A stretch of 62,790 bases of DNA from Bacillus sp. RO2 (GCF_012911845.1 NZ_JAAXCU010000018.1:1-62790), one strand, 5' to 3'; positions 1 to 10,139 are shown, counted from the first letter of the stretch. Notes: a model not told the origin generated them from the sequence alone. Numbers and translations are program-made.

Positions 1-70
1 GGAAGTTAAGCTCTTCAGCGCCGATGGTAGTTGGGGGATCTCCCCCTGTGAGAGTAGGACGTTGCCAGGC
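1..70 (+). rRNA. rrf: 5S ribosomal RNA, 3' part
   Basis: The first bases match the 3' half of a Bacillus 5S rRNA, including the AAGCTCTTCAGCGCCGATGG stretch and the end GAGAGTAGGACG. The 5' part lies outside the window. It marks the end of an rRNA operon that runs in the same direction as the following genes. The mature 3' end is placed near base 70 by analogy with B. subtilis. Confidence 0.93.
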
Positions 71-79
71 AAATTTATG

Positions 80-118
80 GGAAACCAGTGCTTATTAGAT
101 TAGGCGCTGGTTTTTTTG
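80..118 (+). terminator. rRNA operon terminator
   Basis: ACCAGTGC and GCGCTGGT form an inverted repeat with a 12-nt loop, followed by a run of seven T. It stands directly behind the 5S gene, as expected for the intrinsic terminator of an rRNA operon. Confidence 0.85.
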
Positions 119-141
119 TGTTTTCTTTTTTGGAGAAATTG

Positions 142-355
142 GTGGCGAAACAATGACAAAATTCTTTGGAAAGGGGAGGTTTTGACATTGCAGAGGCGGA
201 ACGATGCCAAAACAGGGGAGAAGAAGGTGGTTTTGTCATCGCAGAAGAGGAACGATGCCAAAACAGCGGAGGAAAAGGTAGTTCTGTCATTGTAGAGCGA
301 GAACTGCGCCAAAAAACAAGAAACGGAGCCAACTTTGTCACCGTTTAGCAAATGC
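142..355. repeat. 51-bp tandem hairpin repeat, family X
   Basis: Three units of exactly 51 bp (176-226, 227-277, 278-328) follow each other, with partial units on both sides (142-175 and from 329). In the best unit GTTTTGTCATCG and CGATGCCAAAAC pair over 12 positions with one mismatch around an 11-nt loop. Because 51 is divisible by three, an open frame with 17-residue repeats runs through it, but no ribosome binding site supports translation. The region is free of recognised genes. Confidence 0.75.
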
Positions 356-389
356 AAATTCGATGAGTGAAGTGGAACCCATAGACCAT

Positions 390-580
390 AAGTTGGATGA
401 ACACCATTTAGAGAGAATATATTCATTGAGAATGTCATCATCCGTGGGATGAAGACATTTTGAGAGAGGAAAATTTATTGAGAGTGTCATCATGTGGTGG
501 ATGAAGACACTTTGGAGGGAGAGTTTTTATGGAGAATGTCTTCATGGAGGTTTTAAGGACATGTAGGAGGTGAGAATTTC
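390..580. repeat. 52-bp tandem hairpin repeat, family Y
   Basis: Copies of a unit of about 52 bp each carry an inverted repeat of the form TGTCWTCAT...ATGAAGACA. The first full unit has AATGTC...GACATT and the second AGTGTC...GACACT, so the outer pair changes on both sides together. A decayed unit lies upstream (near 393-420) and a weaker one follows near 530-560. Confidence 0.65.
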
Positions 581-586
581 ATCTTA

Positions 587-715
587 GAGGTCTTAACCAT
601 TGTAATAAAGCCCTTCAAGAGCAGATATCCCTAACCAAGAAGCCTTAACCACCGTTATAAAGCCCTTCACAAACAGAAATCCCTAACTATGACGCCCTTA
701 CCCCCAAACAATTCT
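587..715. repeat. 52-bp tandem repeat, family Z
   Basis: Two units of 52 bp (587-638, 639-690) share CTTAACCA, ATAAAGCCCTTCA and ATCCCTAAC, and a partial third begins at 691. No strong hairpin is seen. A looser pair of related blocks starts at 734 and 824 (ATTGACG, then AAACACC). Nothing else is recognised between here and the ctsR promoter. Confidence 0.6.
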
Positions 716-882
716 TTTGAACAATTTTGACCAATTGACGTTTAAACACCTCACAAAAGTGGAATTCTGTTTGAGAGAGATTATTTTGTAAGAAAAGCTC
801 CCTACATCCAATACCCTACATATATTGACGCAAAAACACCCCAAACTCGCCGGAATGACAGTTTTTAGCGAAAGGTTATCTA

Positions 883-911
883 TTGAATTTTTTCGGAAGG
901 TCTTATATATT
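883..911 (+). promoter_or_regulatory. sigmaA promoter of the ctsR operon
   Basis: TTGAAT, a 17-bp spacer and TATATT make a good vegetative promoter. The CtsR operator begins nine bases after the -10 box, so bound repressor would cover the transcription start. Confidence 0.65.
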
Positions 912-919
912 TTACATAT

Positions 920-942
920 AGTCAAAGATAGTCAAGGTCAGA
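920..942 (+). promoter_or_regulatory. CtsR operator
   Basis: AGTCAAA-GAT-AGTCAAG fits the known CtsR box, a direct heptad repeat of the form RGTCAAA spaced by three bases. A third, imperfect heptad GGTCAGA follows at once (936-942). It lies between promoter and start codon of ctsR, which implies autorepression. Confidence 0.85.
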
Positions 943-954
943 TAGGAGGATAGC

Positions 955-1416
955 ATGAGGAACATATCTGATGTCATTGAGCATTATTTGAAACAAGTGT
1001 TAGAGGGGAGCAGGGAGAATTCTGCTGAAATTAAACGAAGTGAGATAGCAGATAAGTTTGAATGTGTGCCCTCTCAAATTAATTATGTGATTAATACTAG
1101 ATTTACGATTGAACGAGGATATTTGGTGGAGAGCAAGCGTGGGGGCGGCGGGTATATTAGGATTATCAAAATTAAGCCGCATGACCATTTGCAATTAATC
1201 GACCAGCTTATAGAACTGATAGATGTTAGAGTTTCCCAAGCTAGTGCGGAGGATGTTATCTTTCGGTTGGTGGAAGAGAAGGTTATTTCCGCTAGGGAGG
1301 CGAAGATAATGGTTAGTGTCATGGATCGCTCAGTTTTATATTTGGGCCTGCCTGAAAGAGATGAGTTGCGGGCAAGGATGTTAACGGCCATGCTGACTAC
1401 ACTGAAGTATAGGTAG
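955..1416 (+). CDS. ctsR: CtsR, class III heat-shock repressor
   Basis: CtsR represses clp genes by binding heptad direct repeats and is released and degraded on heat stress. The 153-residue product has the N-terminal winged helix-turn-helix (about residues 1-70). Its wing carries R62 followed by four glycines (63-66), the segment known as the protein's heat sensor, and a helical C-terminal dimerisation part. AGGAGGA precedes the ATG with proper spacing. It is the first gene of the ctsR-mcsA-mcsB-clpC operon and lies just behind its own operator. Length is typical of the family. Confidence 0.96.
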   Translation: MRNISDVIEHYLKQVLEGSRENSAEIKRSEIADKFECVPSQINYVINTRFTIERGYLVESKRGGGGYIRIIKIKPHDHLQLIDQLIELIDVRVSQASAEDVIFRLVEEKVISAREAKIMVSVMDRSVLYLGLPERDELRARMLTAMLTTLKYR

Positions 1417-1427
1417 GGGGGATGAAA

Positions 1428-1976
1428 ATGGTATGTCAAGAATGTAATGAGCGTCCGGCTGCTTTGCACTTTACGAAGATAATTAATGGAGAAAAATCCG
1501 AGATTCATATATGTGAGCAATGTGCTCAAGAAAAAGGCAGTATGTCATTGTTTACGGGTGGTTCAGGTTTTTCGATTAATAACCTGATCGCCGGATTGTT
1601 AAATACGGAACACGCCATTCCCAATCCACAACAGGAAGATCTTGAGCCGCGGAAGATCTTACAGTGTGAGAGATGTAAGATGACATTTCCGCAGTTTACG
1701 AAAATTGGCCGGTTTGGTTGTTCGGAGTGTTACCATACTTTTTCCGACAAAATGCAGCCTATATTAAAAAGGTTGCATAGTGGAAATACGGTGCATGCAG
1801 GGAAAATACCGAAACGAATCGGTGGAAGTATGCATGTAAGGAAAGAAATTGATTCGCTAAGACAAGAATTACAAGAGCTTATTTTACAGGAAGAATTCGA
1901 GAGTGCGGCGAATACTAGAGATAGAATCAGAGAATTGGAAAGGCAATTAAGTGAAAAAAGAGAGGGGGAGCAGTAG
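1428..1976 (+). CDS. mcsA: McsA, activator of the arginine kinase McsB
   Basis: McsA is a small zinc protein that binds and activates McsB and affects CtsR. Four CxxC pairs (residues 3-6, 29-32, 80-83, 98-101) can hold two zinc ions, and a UVR-type helical hairpin occupies about residues 136-173. An in-frame ATG lies six bases upstream, but the GGGGGG Shine-Dalgarno (1416-1421) touches it, while its spacing fits the ATG at 1428. The resulting MVCQEC start also matches B. subtilis McsA. The stop codon abuts the mcsB ATG, so the two are translationally coupled. Confidence 0.95.
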   Translation: MVCQECNERPAALHFTKIINGEKSEIHICEQCAQEKGSMSLFTGGSGFSINNLIAGLLNTEHAIPNPQQEDLEPRKILQCERCKMTFPQFTKIGRFGCSECYHTFSDKMQPILKRLHSGNTVHAGKIPKRIGGSMHVRKEIDSLRQELQELILQEEFESAANTRDRIRELERQLSEKREGEQ

Positions 1977-3041
1977 ATGTCTCTTGAACACTTTTTGAAT
2001 AATGCGGTCAGCTCTTGGATGAAGCAGGAGGGTCCGGATTCAGATATCGTCCTTAGTAGTAGGGTGCGACTTGCTAGGAATCTAGAAAAAATGCAGTTTC
2101 CTACAGTCTCTAGCAATGAGGAAGCTCAACAAATAGTGGATATCATGAGGCAGCATTTTGGAGAAAAGGAGTTCCAGGATCTTGGGGAGCTAGAGTTTCT
2201 TCTTATGGAGGAAATGAATGCCTTAGAGAAAAGAGTGTTAGTAGAAAAGCACTTAATCAGTCCACAACTGGCGGAGGATTCGGCATTTGGAGCATGTTTG
2301 TTATCACCGAATGAAGAAGTGAGCATTATGATAAATGAGGAGGATCATATCAGAATACAATGCTTGTTTCCGGGCCTGCAATTAAATGAAGCGTTGCAGA
2401 TGGCTAATTCATTGGATGATTGGATAGAAGACAAGATTGATTATGCGTTTGATGAAAAACGAGGATACTTAACGAGTTGCCCGACAAATGTGGGGACGGG
2501 GCTGCGCGCTTCCGTCATGATGCACTTGCCTGCACTAGTGTTGACTCAGCAGATGAACAGAATTGTTCCAGCAATTAATCAATTGGGATTAGTTGTTAGA
2601 GGAATTTATGGGGAAGGCAGCGAAGCTTTAGGGAACATCTTTCAGATATCTAACCAAATGACACTTGGTAAGTCAGAAGAAGATATTGTCCAGGACCTTA
2701 TGGGTGTTGTGCATCAACTTATTTCACAAGAGCGCTCTGCCAGGGAAGCATTAGTCAAAACTTCGAACATACAATTAGAAGATAGGGTATTTCGCTCATA
2801 CGGGTTGCTGGCACATAGCCGGGTAATGGAGACGAAAGAGGCGGCAAAGTGTTTGTCGAATGTGCGGCTTGGTATAGATTTAGGCTATATCACCGACATC
2901 TCCAGATCCATTTTGAATGAATTAATGATATTAACTCAACCGGGCTTCTTACAACAATATGCTGGAGGACCATTAAAGCCAAATGAAAGAGATGTTCGCA
3001 GGGCTGGGTTGATTAGGGAAAGAATGCGATTAAATAGATAA
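1977..3041 (+). CDS. mcsB: McsB, protein arginine kinase
   Basis: McsB phosphorylates arginine side chains in proteins, marking them for ClpCP, and inactivates CtsR. The 354 residues show a phosphagen-kinase fold: SSRVRLARN near the N-terminus (ATP-contacting arginines), the loop [12 protein letters not shown] around residue 170 with the family cysteine, and RDVRRA (about 338-343). The last matches the RDxxRA phosphoarginine-binding motif of McsB. It starts at the base after the mcsA stop, so kinase and activator are probably made in equal amounts. No key residue appears to be missing. Confidence 0.96.
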   Translation: MSLEHFLNNAVSSWMKQEGPDSDIVLSSRVRLARNLEKMQFPTVSSNEEAQQIVDIMRQHFGEKEFQDLGELEFLLMEEMNALEKRVLVEKHLISPQLAEDSAFGACLLSPNEEVSIMINEEDHIRIQCLFPGLQLNEALQMANSLDDWIEDKIDYAFDEKRGYLTSCPTNVGTGLRASVMMHLPALVLTQQMNRIVPAINQLGLVVRGIYGEGSEALGNIFQISNQMTLGKSEEDIVQDLMGVVHQLISQERSAREALVKTSNIQLEDRVFRSYGLLAHSRVMETKEAAKCLSNVRLGIDLGYITDISRSILNELMILTQPGFLQQYAGGPLKPNERDVRRAGLIRERMRLNR

Positions 3042-3063
3042 AATATTCGGGAGGCGATTGGAT

Positions 3064-5502
3064 ATGATGTTTGGTCGATTTACAGAAAGAGCGCAAAAAG
3101 TATTGGCATTGGCACAAGAAGAGGCATTGCGCCTAAGCCATAATAATATTGGAACAGAGCATATCCTGCTTGGACTGGTCAGAGAAGGGGAAGGGATTGC
3201 TGCTAAAGCGCTGATTGCCCTTGGCCTGGGACCTGAAAAAATTCAAAAAGAAGTGGAAAACCTCATTGGCAGAGGGCAGGACAGTGGTCAGTCCATCCCC
3301 CACTACACACCAAGAGCGAAGAAGGTAATAGAGCTCTCCATGGATGAAGCCCGTAAACTTGGTCATTCCTACGTGGGAACAGAGCATGTATTGCTTGGCT
3401 TGATTCGCGAGGGAGAAGGTGTGGCGGCACGCGTATTGAATAACTTGGGAGTGAGTTTGAACAAGGCTCGCCAGCAAGTGTTGCAATTACTTGGAAGCAA
3501 CGAGTCTTCCGGAGGACATCAAGGTGGTGCGTCGGCTAATGTGAATACACCTACTTTGGATAGCTTAGCAAGGGATTTGACAGCGGTCGCGCGTGAGGGC
3601 AGCCTGGATCCTGTTATCGGACGAAGCAAGGAAATTCAGCGTGTCATTGAGGTGCTTAGCAGAAGAACAAAAAACAATCCTGTATTGATCGGGGAACCTG
3701 GAGTGGGTAAAACGGCCATTGCTGAAGGACTCGCACAGCAAATTGTGAGCAACGAAGTTCCAGAAATCCTTCGTGATAAGCGCGTTATGACACTGGATAT
3801 GGGAACAGTTGTTGCTGGTACGAAATATCGCGGGGAGTTTGAGGACCGCCTGAAGAAAGTGATGGATGAGATCCGTCAAGCTGGCAACATCATCCTTTTC
3901 ATCGACGAACTTCATACATTGATCGGTGCCGGCGGGGCAGAGGGTGCCATTGACGCATCCAATATCTTAAAACCGTCCTTAGCGCGTGGAGAGTTGCAAT
4001 GTATTGGAGCCACCACGCTAGATGAGTACCGTAAATATATTGAAAAAGATGCTGCACTTGAACGACGCTTCCAACCAATCCAGGTGGATGAGCCGACTAC
4101 AGAAGAATCCATTCAGATTTTGACAGGACTTCGAGACCGTTATGAAGCCCATCACCGAGTATCTATCACTGATGAGGCGATTGAGCAGGCGGTTAAACTT
4201 TCTGACCGTTACATTTCGGACCGCTTCTTGCCGGATAAAGCGATCGACTTGATTGATGAAGCAGGCTCAAAAGTGCGACTTCGTTCCTTTACCACACCTC
4301 CAAACTTAAAAGAGTTAGAGGTAAAGCTAGAAACTGTTCGAAACGAGAAGGATGCTGCCGTACAGAGCCAAGAGTTTGAAAAAGCGGCTTCTTTAAGAGA
4401 TACAGAGCAACGTCTTCGTGAACAATTAGAAGAAACAAAGAAAACGTGGAAAGAAAAGCAAGGACAAGAGAATTCTGAGGTGACAGTGGAAGATATTGCG
4501 ATGGTGGTATCGAGCTGGACGGGAATTCCGGTATCAAAACTTGCACAAACAGAAACAGATAAACTGTTAAACATGGAATCTTTATTGCACTCCCGTGTCA
4601 TTGGGCAGGATGAAGCAGTTAAAGCAGTATCGAAAGCTGTTCGTCGTGCACGTGCCGGTTTGAAAGATCCGAAGCGTCCAATAGGATCCTTCATCTTCCT
4701 TGGGCCAACTGGGGTAGGTAAAACGGAACTTGCAAGAGCCCTAGCTGAATCTATCTTTGGTGACGAAGATGCGATGATTCGTATTGATATGTCTGAGTAT
4801 ATGGAGAAGCATTCAACTTCCCGTCTTGTTGGTTCTCCTCCAGGATATGTGGGATATGATGAAGGCGGCCAATTAACGGAGAAGGTTCGTCGCAAACCGT
4901 ATTCTGTTATTCTTTTAGATGAAATTGAGAAGGCGCATCCTGATGTGTTCAATATTCTATTACAAGTGTTAGAGGATGGCCGTTTGACAGATTCAAAGGG
5001 TCGAACAGTCGACTTCCGTAACACGCTTGTCATTATGACATCTAATGTTGGTGCAGATGCCTTAAAGCGCAACAAATATGTAGGTTTCAATGTACAAGAT
5101 GAGAACCAGAACTATAAAGACATGAAAGGGAAAGTGATGGATGAGCTCAAAAAGGCGTTCCGTCCAGAGTTCCTAAACCGTGTTGATGAAATGATTGTGT
5201 TCCACTCTTTAGAGAAGACACACTTGAAAGAAATCGTAACGTTGCTATCTGAGCAGTTGACGAAGCGTCTGAAAGAACAGGATATCGACTTGGAGCTGAC
5301 GGATGCTGCAAAAGAAAAGATTTCAGAAGAAGGCTATGATCCGGAATATGGTGCAAGACCGTTACGTCGCGCCATCCAAAAGCACGTGGAAGATAAACTA
5401 TCGGAAGAGCTGTTAAAAGGAAATATCGAGAAAGGCAAGAAAATTTCATTAGATGTGGTAGACGGAGAATTTGTTGTCCGCGATGTGGAAAAAGTAAAAT
5501 AA
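3064..5502 (+). CDS. clpC: ClpC, Hsp100 AAA+ unfoldase
   Basis: ClpC unfolds proteins, including those tagged with phosphoarginine, and feeds them to ClpP. It shows a double Clp-N repeat (first 145 residues), a first AAA+ module with GEPGVGKT and LFIDELHT, a UVR-containing middle coiled coil, and a second AAA+ module with GPTGVGKT and the ClpP-docking region towards the C-terminus. A TTG lies six bases upstream in frame, but GGGAGG (3049-3054) is nine bases before this ATG and only three before the TTG. The start MMFGRF also matches relatives. It is the last gene of the ctsR operon. Confidence 0.96.
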   Translation: MMFGRFTERAQKVLALAQEEALRLSHNNIGTEHILLGLVREGEGIAAKALIALGLGPEKIQKEVENLIGRGQDSGQSIPHYTPRAKKVIELSMDEARKLGHSYVGTEHVLLGLIREGEGVAARVLNNLGVSLNKARQQVLQLLGSNESSGGHQGGASANVNTPTLDSLARDLTAVAREGSLDPVIGRSKEIQRVIEVLSRRTKNNPVLIGEPGVGKTAIAEGLAQQIVSNEVPEILRDKRVMTLDMGTVVAGTKYRGEFEDRLKKVMDEIRQAGNIILFIDELHTLIGAGGAEGAIDASNILKPSLARGELQCIGATTLDEYRKYIEKDAALERRFQPIQVDEPTTEESIQILTGLRDRYEAHHRVSITDEAIEQAVKLSDRYISDRFLPDKAIDLIDEAGSKVRLRSFTTPPNLKELEVKLETVRNEKDAAVQSQEFEKAASLRDTEQRLREQLEETKKTWKEKQGQENSEVTVEDIAMVVSSWTGIPVSKLAQTETDKLLNMESLLHSRVIGQDEAVKAVSKAVRRARAGLKDPKRPIGSFIFLGPTGVGKTELARALAESIFGDEDAMIRIDMSEYMEKHSTSRLVGSPPGYVGYDEGGQLTEKVRRKPYSVILLDEIEKAHPDVFNILLQVLEDGRLTDSKGRTVDFRNTLVIMTSNVGADALKRNKYVGFNVQDENQNYKDMKGKVMDELKKAFRPEFLNRVDEMIVFHSLEKTHLKEIVTLLSEQLTKRLKEQDIDLELTDAAKEKISEEGYDPEYGARPLRRAIQKHVEDKLSEELLKGNIEKGKKISLDVVDGEFVVRDVEKVK

Positions 5503-5528
5503 GGTTGATGGTCGTTTTACATGGCTGA

Positions 5529-5580
5529 ATAGAAGTGGAGGTTAGCTCGTGATATAAGGGCTTTCCTCCTTTCTTGTATT
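5529..5580 (+). terminator. possible terminator after clpC
   Basis: AGTGGAGG..AGC and GCTTTCCTCCTTT form an imperfect stem around a loop, followed by T-rich sequence. The stem has mismatches, so efficiency is uncertain, but it lies where the heat-shock operon should end. The rest of the 200-bp gap holds AT-rich sequence upstream of radA, including a TATACT box near 5655 without a convincing -35. Confidence 0.4.
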
Positions 5581-5701
5581 TTCCAAAGGTTAAGATTAGC
5601 GTAAGTTATGTGAAATAAGGTATCATAAAAGAAGGAAAACAATGGTATTTTTATTATACTCTTTTCATAAAGATTATTGTTAATAGAGAGAGGATTTTTG
5701 G

Positions 5702-7078
5702 ATGGCAAAGCGTAAGACAAAGTTTATGTGTAAGGAATGCGGGTATGAGTCTCCTAAGTGGATGGGGAAATGTCCCGGATGCAATGCTTGGAATACAATG
5801 GTGGAGGAACTGGAAGAGTCCAGGACGCCAAGACGCGGAGGTTTTACGACGTCCTCATCTACACTGGCAAGAAAAGCGGAATCCATCACAAAAGTGGAAA
5901 ATATAAAGCAGTCAAGAATTTATACGGATATGGAAGAGTGCAATAGAGTGCTTGGTGGGGGATTGGTCCAAGGGTCACTTGTACTTATTGGGGGAGACCC
6001 CGGCATTGGTAAATCTACTTTATTGCTGCAGGTGTGCTGTCAATTGGCATTAAAAAAACATCGTGTCCTATACATATCGGGGGAAGAATCTGTTCAGCAA
6101 ACAAAGCTGCGAGCAGATCGTTTAGGAGTACAGGCAGAAGAATTGTTTGTTTTATCAGAAACGGACTTTGAGCTTGTTGCAAAATCAGTGGACGATGTAC
6201 AACCAACCTTGCTTGTTGTCGATTCCATACAAACTGTTTATCATCCTGCTGTTACTTCCGCTCCGGGGAGTGTGTCCCAGGTTAGAGAATGTACGGCTGA
6301 GTTGATGCGAATTGCTAAGACTAAAAATATTGCTGTCTTCATCGTAGGTCATGTAACAAAAGAAGGATCCATTGCAGGGCCGCGACTTTTGGAGCATATG
6401 GTGGACACGGTGTTGTATTTTGAAGGAGAAAGACACCACACATACCGTATCTTGCGTTCGGTGAAAAATAGATTCGGCTCCACAAACGAGATTGGTATTT
6501 TTGAAATGAAGGAAGAGGGGTTGACGGAAGTAAAAAATCCGTCAGAAATCTTTTTAGAAGAACGGTCAAAAGGAGCGGCAGGTTCCACGGTAGTAGCATC
6601 CATGGAAGGTACAAGGCCCGTATTGGTGGAAATCCAGGCGTTGATCTCTCCGACAGGTTATGGGAATCCAAGAAGAATGGCAACAGGAATCGACCATAAC
6701 AGGGTATCACTCATCATGGCGGTACTTGAAAAAAGAGTGGGACTGTTGCTTCAAAACCAGGATGCCTACTTGAAAGTGGCAGGAGGGGTTAAACTCGATG
6801 AACCAGCCATTGACCTTGCAGTAGCGGTCAGCATTGCCTCCAGCTTTCGTAACCAAACATCTGAACCAACAGATGTAGTGATAGGAGAAGTGGGACTGAC
6901 TGGCGAAATCAGACGGGTATCCCGCATCGAACAACGTGTTCAAGAAGCGGCAAAGCTTGGATTCAAACGAGTGATCATACCCGCGAAAAATCTGGGAGGA
7001 TGGACCATTCCAAAAGAGATTAATGTAATTGGCGTTAACACCATTGAACAGGCTCTTCAATATACTCTAGGGGGATAG
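5702..7078 (+). CDS. radA: RadA/Sms, DNA repair ATPase
   Basis: RadA is a RecA-like branch-migration helicase that acts in recombination and repair. The 458 residues contain an N-terminal C4 zinc finger (CxxC...CPGC, residues 10-27), a Walker A motif GGDPGIGKS, the RadA-specific KNRFG motif and a C-terminal Lon-protease-like domain. A GAGAGAGGA Shine-Dalgarno precedes the ATG. disA begins two bases after the stop. In B. subtilis RadA binds and inhibits DisA, which fits this tight linkage. Confidence 0.96.
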   Translation: MAKRKTKFMCKECGYESPKWMGKCPGCNAWNTMVEELEESRTPRRGGFTTSSSTLARKAESITKVENIKQSRIYTDMEECNRVLGGGLVQGSLVLIGGDPGIGKSTLLLQVCCQLALKKHRVLYISGEESVQQTKLRADRLGVQAEELFVLSETDFELVAKSVDDVQPTLLVVDSIQTVYHPAVTSAPGSVSQVRECTAELMRIAKTKNIAVFIVGHVTKEGSIAGPRLLEHMVDTVLYFEGERHHTYRILRSVKNRFGSTNEIGIFEMKEEGLTEVKNPSEIFLEERSKGAAGSTVVASMEGTRPVLVEIQALISPTGYGNPRRMATGIDHNRVSLIMAVLEKRVGLLLQNQDAYLKVAGGVKLDEPAIDLAVAVSIASSFRNQTSEPTDVVIGEVGLTGEIRRVSRIEQRVQEAAKLGFKRVIIPAKNLGGWTIPKEINVIGVNTIEQALQYTLGG

Positions 7079-7080
7079 AG

Positions 7081-8154
7081 ATGGAAGAACAACGGCAGAA
7101 AGAAAAAATAATGGCAGATACGTTACAGTTTATCGCACCGGGAACACCTATTCGGGAAGGAATCAACAATATTCTAAGGTCCCAAACCGGCGGACTTGTG
7201 GTCGTGGGATTCAATGATAAAGTGAAAGACATGGTAGACGGCGGGTTTTCCATCAATTGTCCATTCAGTCCTGCTTATGTATATGAATTAGCCAAAATGG
7301 ATGGTGCCATCATCCTGAATGAAAAAGGGACGAAAATCCTGTATGCCAATGCGCAATTGACACCTAACTCCACCATCATTTCTACAGAAACAGGAATGAG
7401 GCATCGAACAGCAGAGCGTGTGGCAAAGCAGACAGGCTGTCTTGTGGTAGCGATATCTCAGCGCCGTAATGTCATTACATTGTATAAAGGCGATTTTCGT
7501 TATGCATTGCGTGATATTGGGGTTATTTTTACGAAAGCAAACCAAGCGATTCAAACGTTGGAAAAATATAAAACAGTGCTAGATCAAGGTATTACCAATT
7601 TAGGTGCCTTGGAATTTGAAGAACAAGTATCATTATCGGAACTTTTACAGGTAATCCATCGTATAGAAATGGTACTCCGCATAAAAAATGAAATACTAAG
7701 CTATATAAATGAGCTTGGAACGGAAGGCAGACTCATCCGTCTACAAATGACAGAACTGCTGGCTCATATTGAAGAAGAAGCGATTCTACTTATAAAAGAT
7801 TATTGTCTTGATAAAGAAATGGATGCGTTTATGATTTTAAGAAGATTGCAGGAGTTGGCAAATACCGATCTATTGGACGATGCTGTTATCCTGAAGATGC
7901 TGGGGTATTCTGGGTTTATGAATCCGGATGAAATTGTCCTGCCAAGAGGATATAGAGTATTGCATAAGATCCCGAGACTTCCGCCTCTCGTCATCGAAAA
8001 TCTTGTCTGCAAGTTTTGGAATTTAAAACATATCCTTCATGCAACCGTGGAGGAACTGGATGAAGTGGACGGGATTGGTGAGGTGCGAGCCCGAAAAATC
8101 AAAGAGGGATTAAAACGAATACAAGACCAACTATTAATAGACCGTCAAATGTAA
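7081..8154 (+). CDS. disA: DisA, DNA-integrity scanning diadenylate cyclase
   Basis: DisA makes cyclic di-AMP from two ATP and pauses at branched DNA, linking DNA damage to the decision to sporulate. The 357-residue protein has the DAC domain (about 1-145) with DGAIIL and RHRTAE motifs at the active site, a helical linker, and a C-terminal helix-hairpin-helix DNA-binding domain ([14 protein letters not shown]). Its Shine-Dalgarno lies inside the end of radA, so the two are coupled. The length matches the B. subtilis protein. Confidence 0.96.
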   Translation: MEEQRQKEKIMADTLQFIAPGTPIREGINNILRSQTGGLVVVGFNDKVKDMVDGGFSINCPFSPAYVYELAKMDGAIILNEKGTKILYANAQLTPNSTIISTETGMRHRTAERVAKQTGCLVVAISQRRNVITLYKGDFRYALRDIGVIFTKANQAIQTLEKYKTVLDQGITNLGALEFEEQVSLSELLQVIHRIEMVLRIKNEILSYINELGTEGRLIRLQMTELLAHIEEEAILLIKDYCLDKEMDAFMILRRLQELANTDLLDDAVILKMLGYSGFMNPDEIVLPRGYRVLHKIPRLPPLVIENLVCKFWNLKHILHATVEELDEVDGIGEVRARKIKEGLKRIQDQLLIDRQM

Positions 8155-8235
8155 GCCGTAAAATCAGGAATGTGACAAAATCCTTACAAAAGTAAATTAA
8201 AAGTTTTTTCGACGTTTTATTTAAAGGAAACTGTT

Positions 8236-8241
8236 TATAAT
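8236..8241 (+). promoter_or_regulatory. -10 box upstream of the PIN/TRAM gene
   Basis: A perfect TATAAT stands 20 bases before the ATG of the next gene. No good -35 box is found at 16-18 bp, so the promoter is only probable and may need an activator or a different -35 contact. Confidence 0.35.
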
Positions 8242-8261
8242 GAATAAAGGGAGGTGAGGCA

Positions 8262-9353
8262 ATGTTAAGGCGTACGGTTCAACTATTCTTTTTAATCCTT
8301 GGCGGAACATTAGGGATCTTTTTCATTCCCGAGCTGTTTTCTCTCTTGGATCTAGGGGATATCCCTTTTCTTACGAAGCCTTATACTGTTGCTATTTTAG
8401 GAGCAATTATATTTTTTATCCTTACTTTTTGGTTAGTGGATTATGTTGTAGGATTCATTAAATGGATAGAGGAATCTTTAGTAAAAGCGCCTGTTACCGA
8501 TGTATTATTTGGTAGTCTAGGACTTATTTTTGGACTAATTGTTGCGTATCTGGCAGTTATTCCTTTGGAGAGAATCCCTTTTGTCAGCGCCATTTTCCCT
8601 ATTTTCATTACCATTTTATTAGGATACCTTGGATTTCAAGTAGGTTTTAAGAAGCGAGATGAATTGGTAAGTTTATTTTCCATCTCTTCAAAGTTTGGGA
8701 AGAAAAAATCAGTAGAAGATGATGAGTTAGATTTGTCCTCAAAGAAGCTGAAAATCTTGGATACGAGCGTTATTATTGATGGCAGGGTGGCGGATATTTG
8801 CCAAACTGGTTTTCTAGAAGGAACAATCGTCATTCCGCGATTTGTACTAGAAGAGCTTCAGCATATTGCTGATTCTTCCGATGTATTAAAACGAAATCGT
8901 GGTCGACGAGGATTAGATATACTAAACAGAATTCAAAAAGAATTAGCTATAAAAGTAGAGATATATGAAGGCAATTTTGAAGATATCCAGGAAGTGGATT
9001 CTAAGCTTGTGAAGCTAGCAAAGTTGACCTCTGGTGTAGTAGTGACCAATGACTTTAACTTAAACAAAGTATGTGAGCTCCAAAATGTTGAAGTGTTAAA
9101 TATCAACGATCTCGCGAATGCGGTAAAGCCTGTCGTTCTTCCTGGCGAAGAGCTGACTGTACAAGTCATAAAAGACGGAAAAGAACATAATCAAGGTGTC
9201 GCATACCTAGATGACGGTACCATGATTGTAGTGGAAGAAGGCCGTGATTACATCGGCAAGCACATCCAGGTACTAGTCACAAGCGTCCTCCAGACATCTG
9301 CCGGACGAATGATCTTTGCCAAGCCCAAACAACTAGAACGGGCAGCGTTATAA
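8262..9353 (+). CDS. yacL: Membrane PIN/TRAM-domain protein (YacL family)
   Basis: The N-terminal 130 residues contain about four hydrophobic segments that should anchor the protein in the membrane. A PIN nuclease domain follows, starting at [12 protein letters not shown] with acidic residues expected to bind metal (DTS, DGR, VTNDFNL). A C-terminal TRAM domain closes the protein. PIN domains of this kind are predicted RNases; the substrate is unknown. The 363 residues match B. subtilis YacL, which has the same place between disA and ispD. GGGAGGTG precedes the ATG. Confidence 0.92.
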   Translation: MLRRTVQLFFLILGGTLGIFFIPELFSLLDLGDIPFLTKPYTVAILGAIIFFILTFWLVDYVVGFIKWIEESLVKAPVTDVLFGSLGLIFGLIVAYLAVIPLERIPFVSAIFPIFITILLGYLGFQVGFKKRDELVSLFSISSKFGKKKSVEDDELDLSSKKLKILDTSVIIDGRVADICQTGFLEGTIVIPRFVLEELQHIADSSDVLKRNRGRRGLDILNRIQKELAIKVEIYEGNFEDIQEVDSKLVKLAKLTSGVVVTNDFNLNKVCELQNVEVLNINDLANAVKPVVLPGEELTVQVIKDGKEHNQGVAYLDDGTMIVVEEGRDYIGKHIQVLVTSVLQTSAGRMIFAKPKQLERAAL

Positions 9354-9371
9354 GTAAATAGTAGTAACCCT

Positions 9372-9405
9372 TACCCTCTTAAGCTATGCTTAGAGGGTAT
9401 AAGTT
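9372..9405 (+). terminator. possible terminator before ispD
   Basis: TACCCTCTTAAGC and GCTTAGAGGGTA form a long stem with one bulged base and a TAT loop. The T-tract behind it is interrupted (AAGTTATTTT), so it may be a weak terminator. Confidence 0.5.
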
Positions 9406-9445
9406 ATTTTGTGAAAAAAAACAACACCCACGGGAGAGTTAAACA

Positions 9446-10123
9446 ATGAACTACCAAGTAATCGTACTAGCAGCAGGACAAGGAAAGCGGATGAAAGCAG
9501 GAAAAAACAAGCAGTTCATCAAGCTTGAGGGGAAACCTGTCATCATACATACCCTCTCCGTCTTTGAAGCGGACCCATGGTGTAAAGAAATTAAACTCGT
9601 CATTAATGAAAAAGAAAAAGATATATTCAAAGAACTTCTTATCCAATACCCGGTACCTAAAATAAAAGAAATGGTCCTTGGTGGAGAAGAGCGGCAGGAT
9701 AGCGTGTATAATGGGCTTACCTCGCTTCAAGCAGCAGAAATTGTTCTTGTTCATGATGGAGCAAGGCCTTTCATTTCTCGCGACGTCATTCACAATCTGG
9801 TAGAAAAAGCGTCCAAAGAGGGGGCTGCTATTGTAGGGGTGCCTGTTAAAGATACGATAAAACGTGTTAGCGTGGCGGGAATAGTGGAAGAAACGGTGGA
9901 ACGATCCAGCTTATGGTCCATCCAAACGCCTCAAGCTTTCCGGTATCCAATCCTGAAAGCTGCGCACGAAAAAGCAAAAACAGAAAACTATTTAGGAACC
10001 GATGAAGCAAGTCTCGTAGAACGTATCCAAGTCCCAGTACACATAGTACAAGGCGAATACGAAAACTTCAAACTGACCACACCAGAAGATCTAATCCTTG
10101 CAAAAGCTTTTTTACAAAAATAA
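9446..10123 (+). CDS. ispD: IspD, 2-C-methyl-D-erythritol 4-phosphate cytidylyltransferase
   Basis: IspD joins CTP and methylerythritol phosphate in the third step of the MEP isoprenoid pathway. The 225 residues carry the CTP-binding signature LAAGQGKRM with a following KNKQF lysine, the VHDGARPF motif with metal-binding Asp, and a TPQAFR segment, all standard for the family. The downstream partner ispF works two steps later. In B. subtilis the two genes are adjacent, whereas here about 380 bp of repeat elements lie between them. Confidence 0.96.
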   Translation: MNYQVIVLAAGQGKRMKAGKNKQFIKLEGKPVIIHTLSVFEADPWCKEIKLVINEKEKDIFKELLIQYPVPKIKEMVLGGEERQDSVYNGLTSLQAAEIVLVHDGARPFISRDVIHNLVEKASKEGAAIVGVPVKDTIKRVSVAGIVEETVERSSLWSIQTPQAFRYPILKAAHEKAKTENYLGTDEASLVERIQVPVHIVQGEYENFKLTTPEDLILAKAFLQK

Positions 10124-10139
10124 TTGTTATCAAACCGTA

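Noticed and set aside
166-348. Open frame with three 17-residue repeats as a small protein gene
   Set aside because: TTG start without Shine-Dalgarno, no promoter, and the frame is open only because the 51-bp DNA repeat has a period divisible by three. The opposite strand is open for the same reason.
142-715. CRISPR array
   Set aside because: Units are contiguous 51/52-mers that diverge along their whole length; there are no constant repeats alternating with unique spacers and no cas genes nearby.
698-925. Minus-strand frame upstream of ctsR
   Set aside because: It runs through the ctsR promoter and operator, has no ribosome binding site and no recognisable protein features.
3058-3063. TTG start for clpC
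   Set aside because: Only three bases from GGGAGG; the ATG six bases later has proper spacing and matches the family start.
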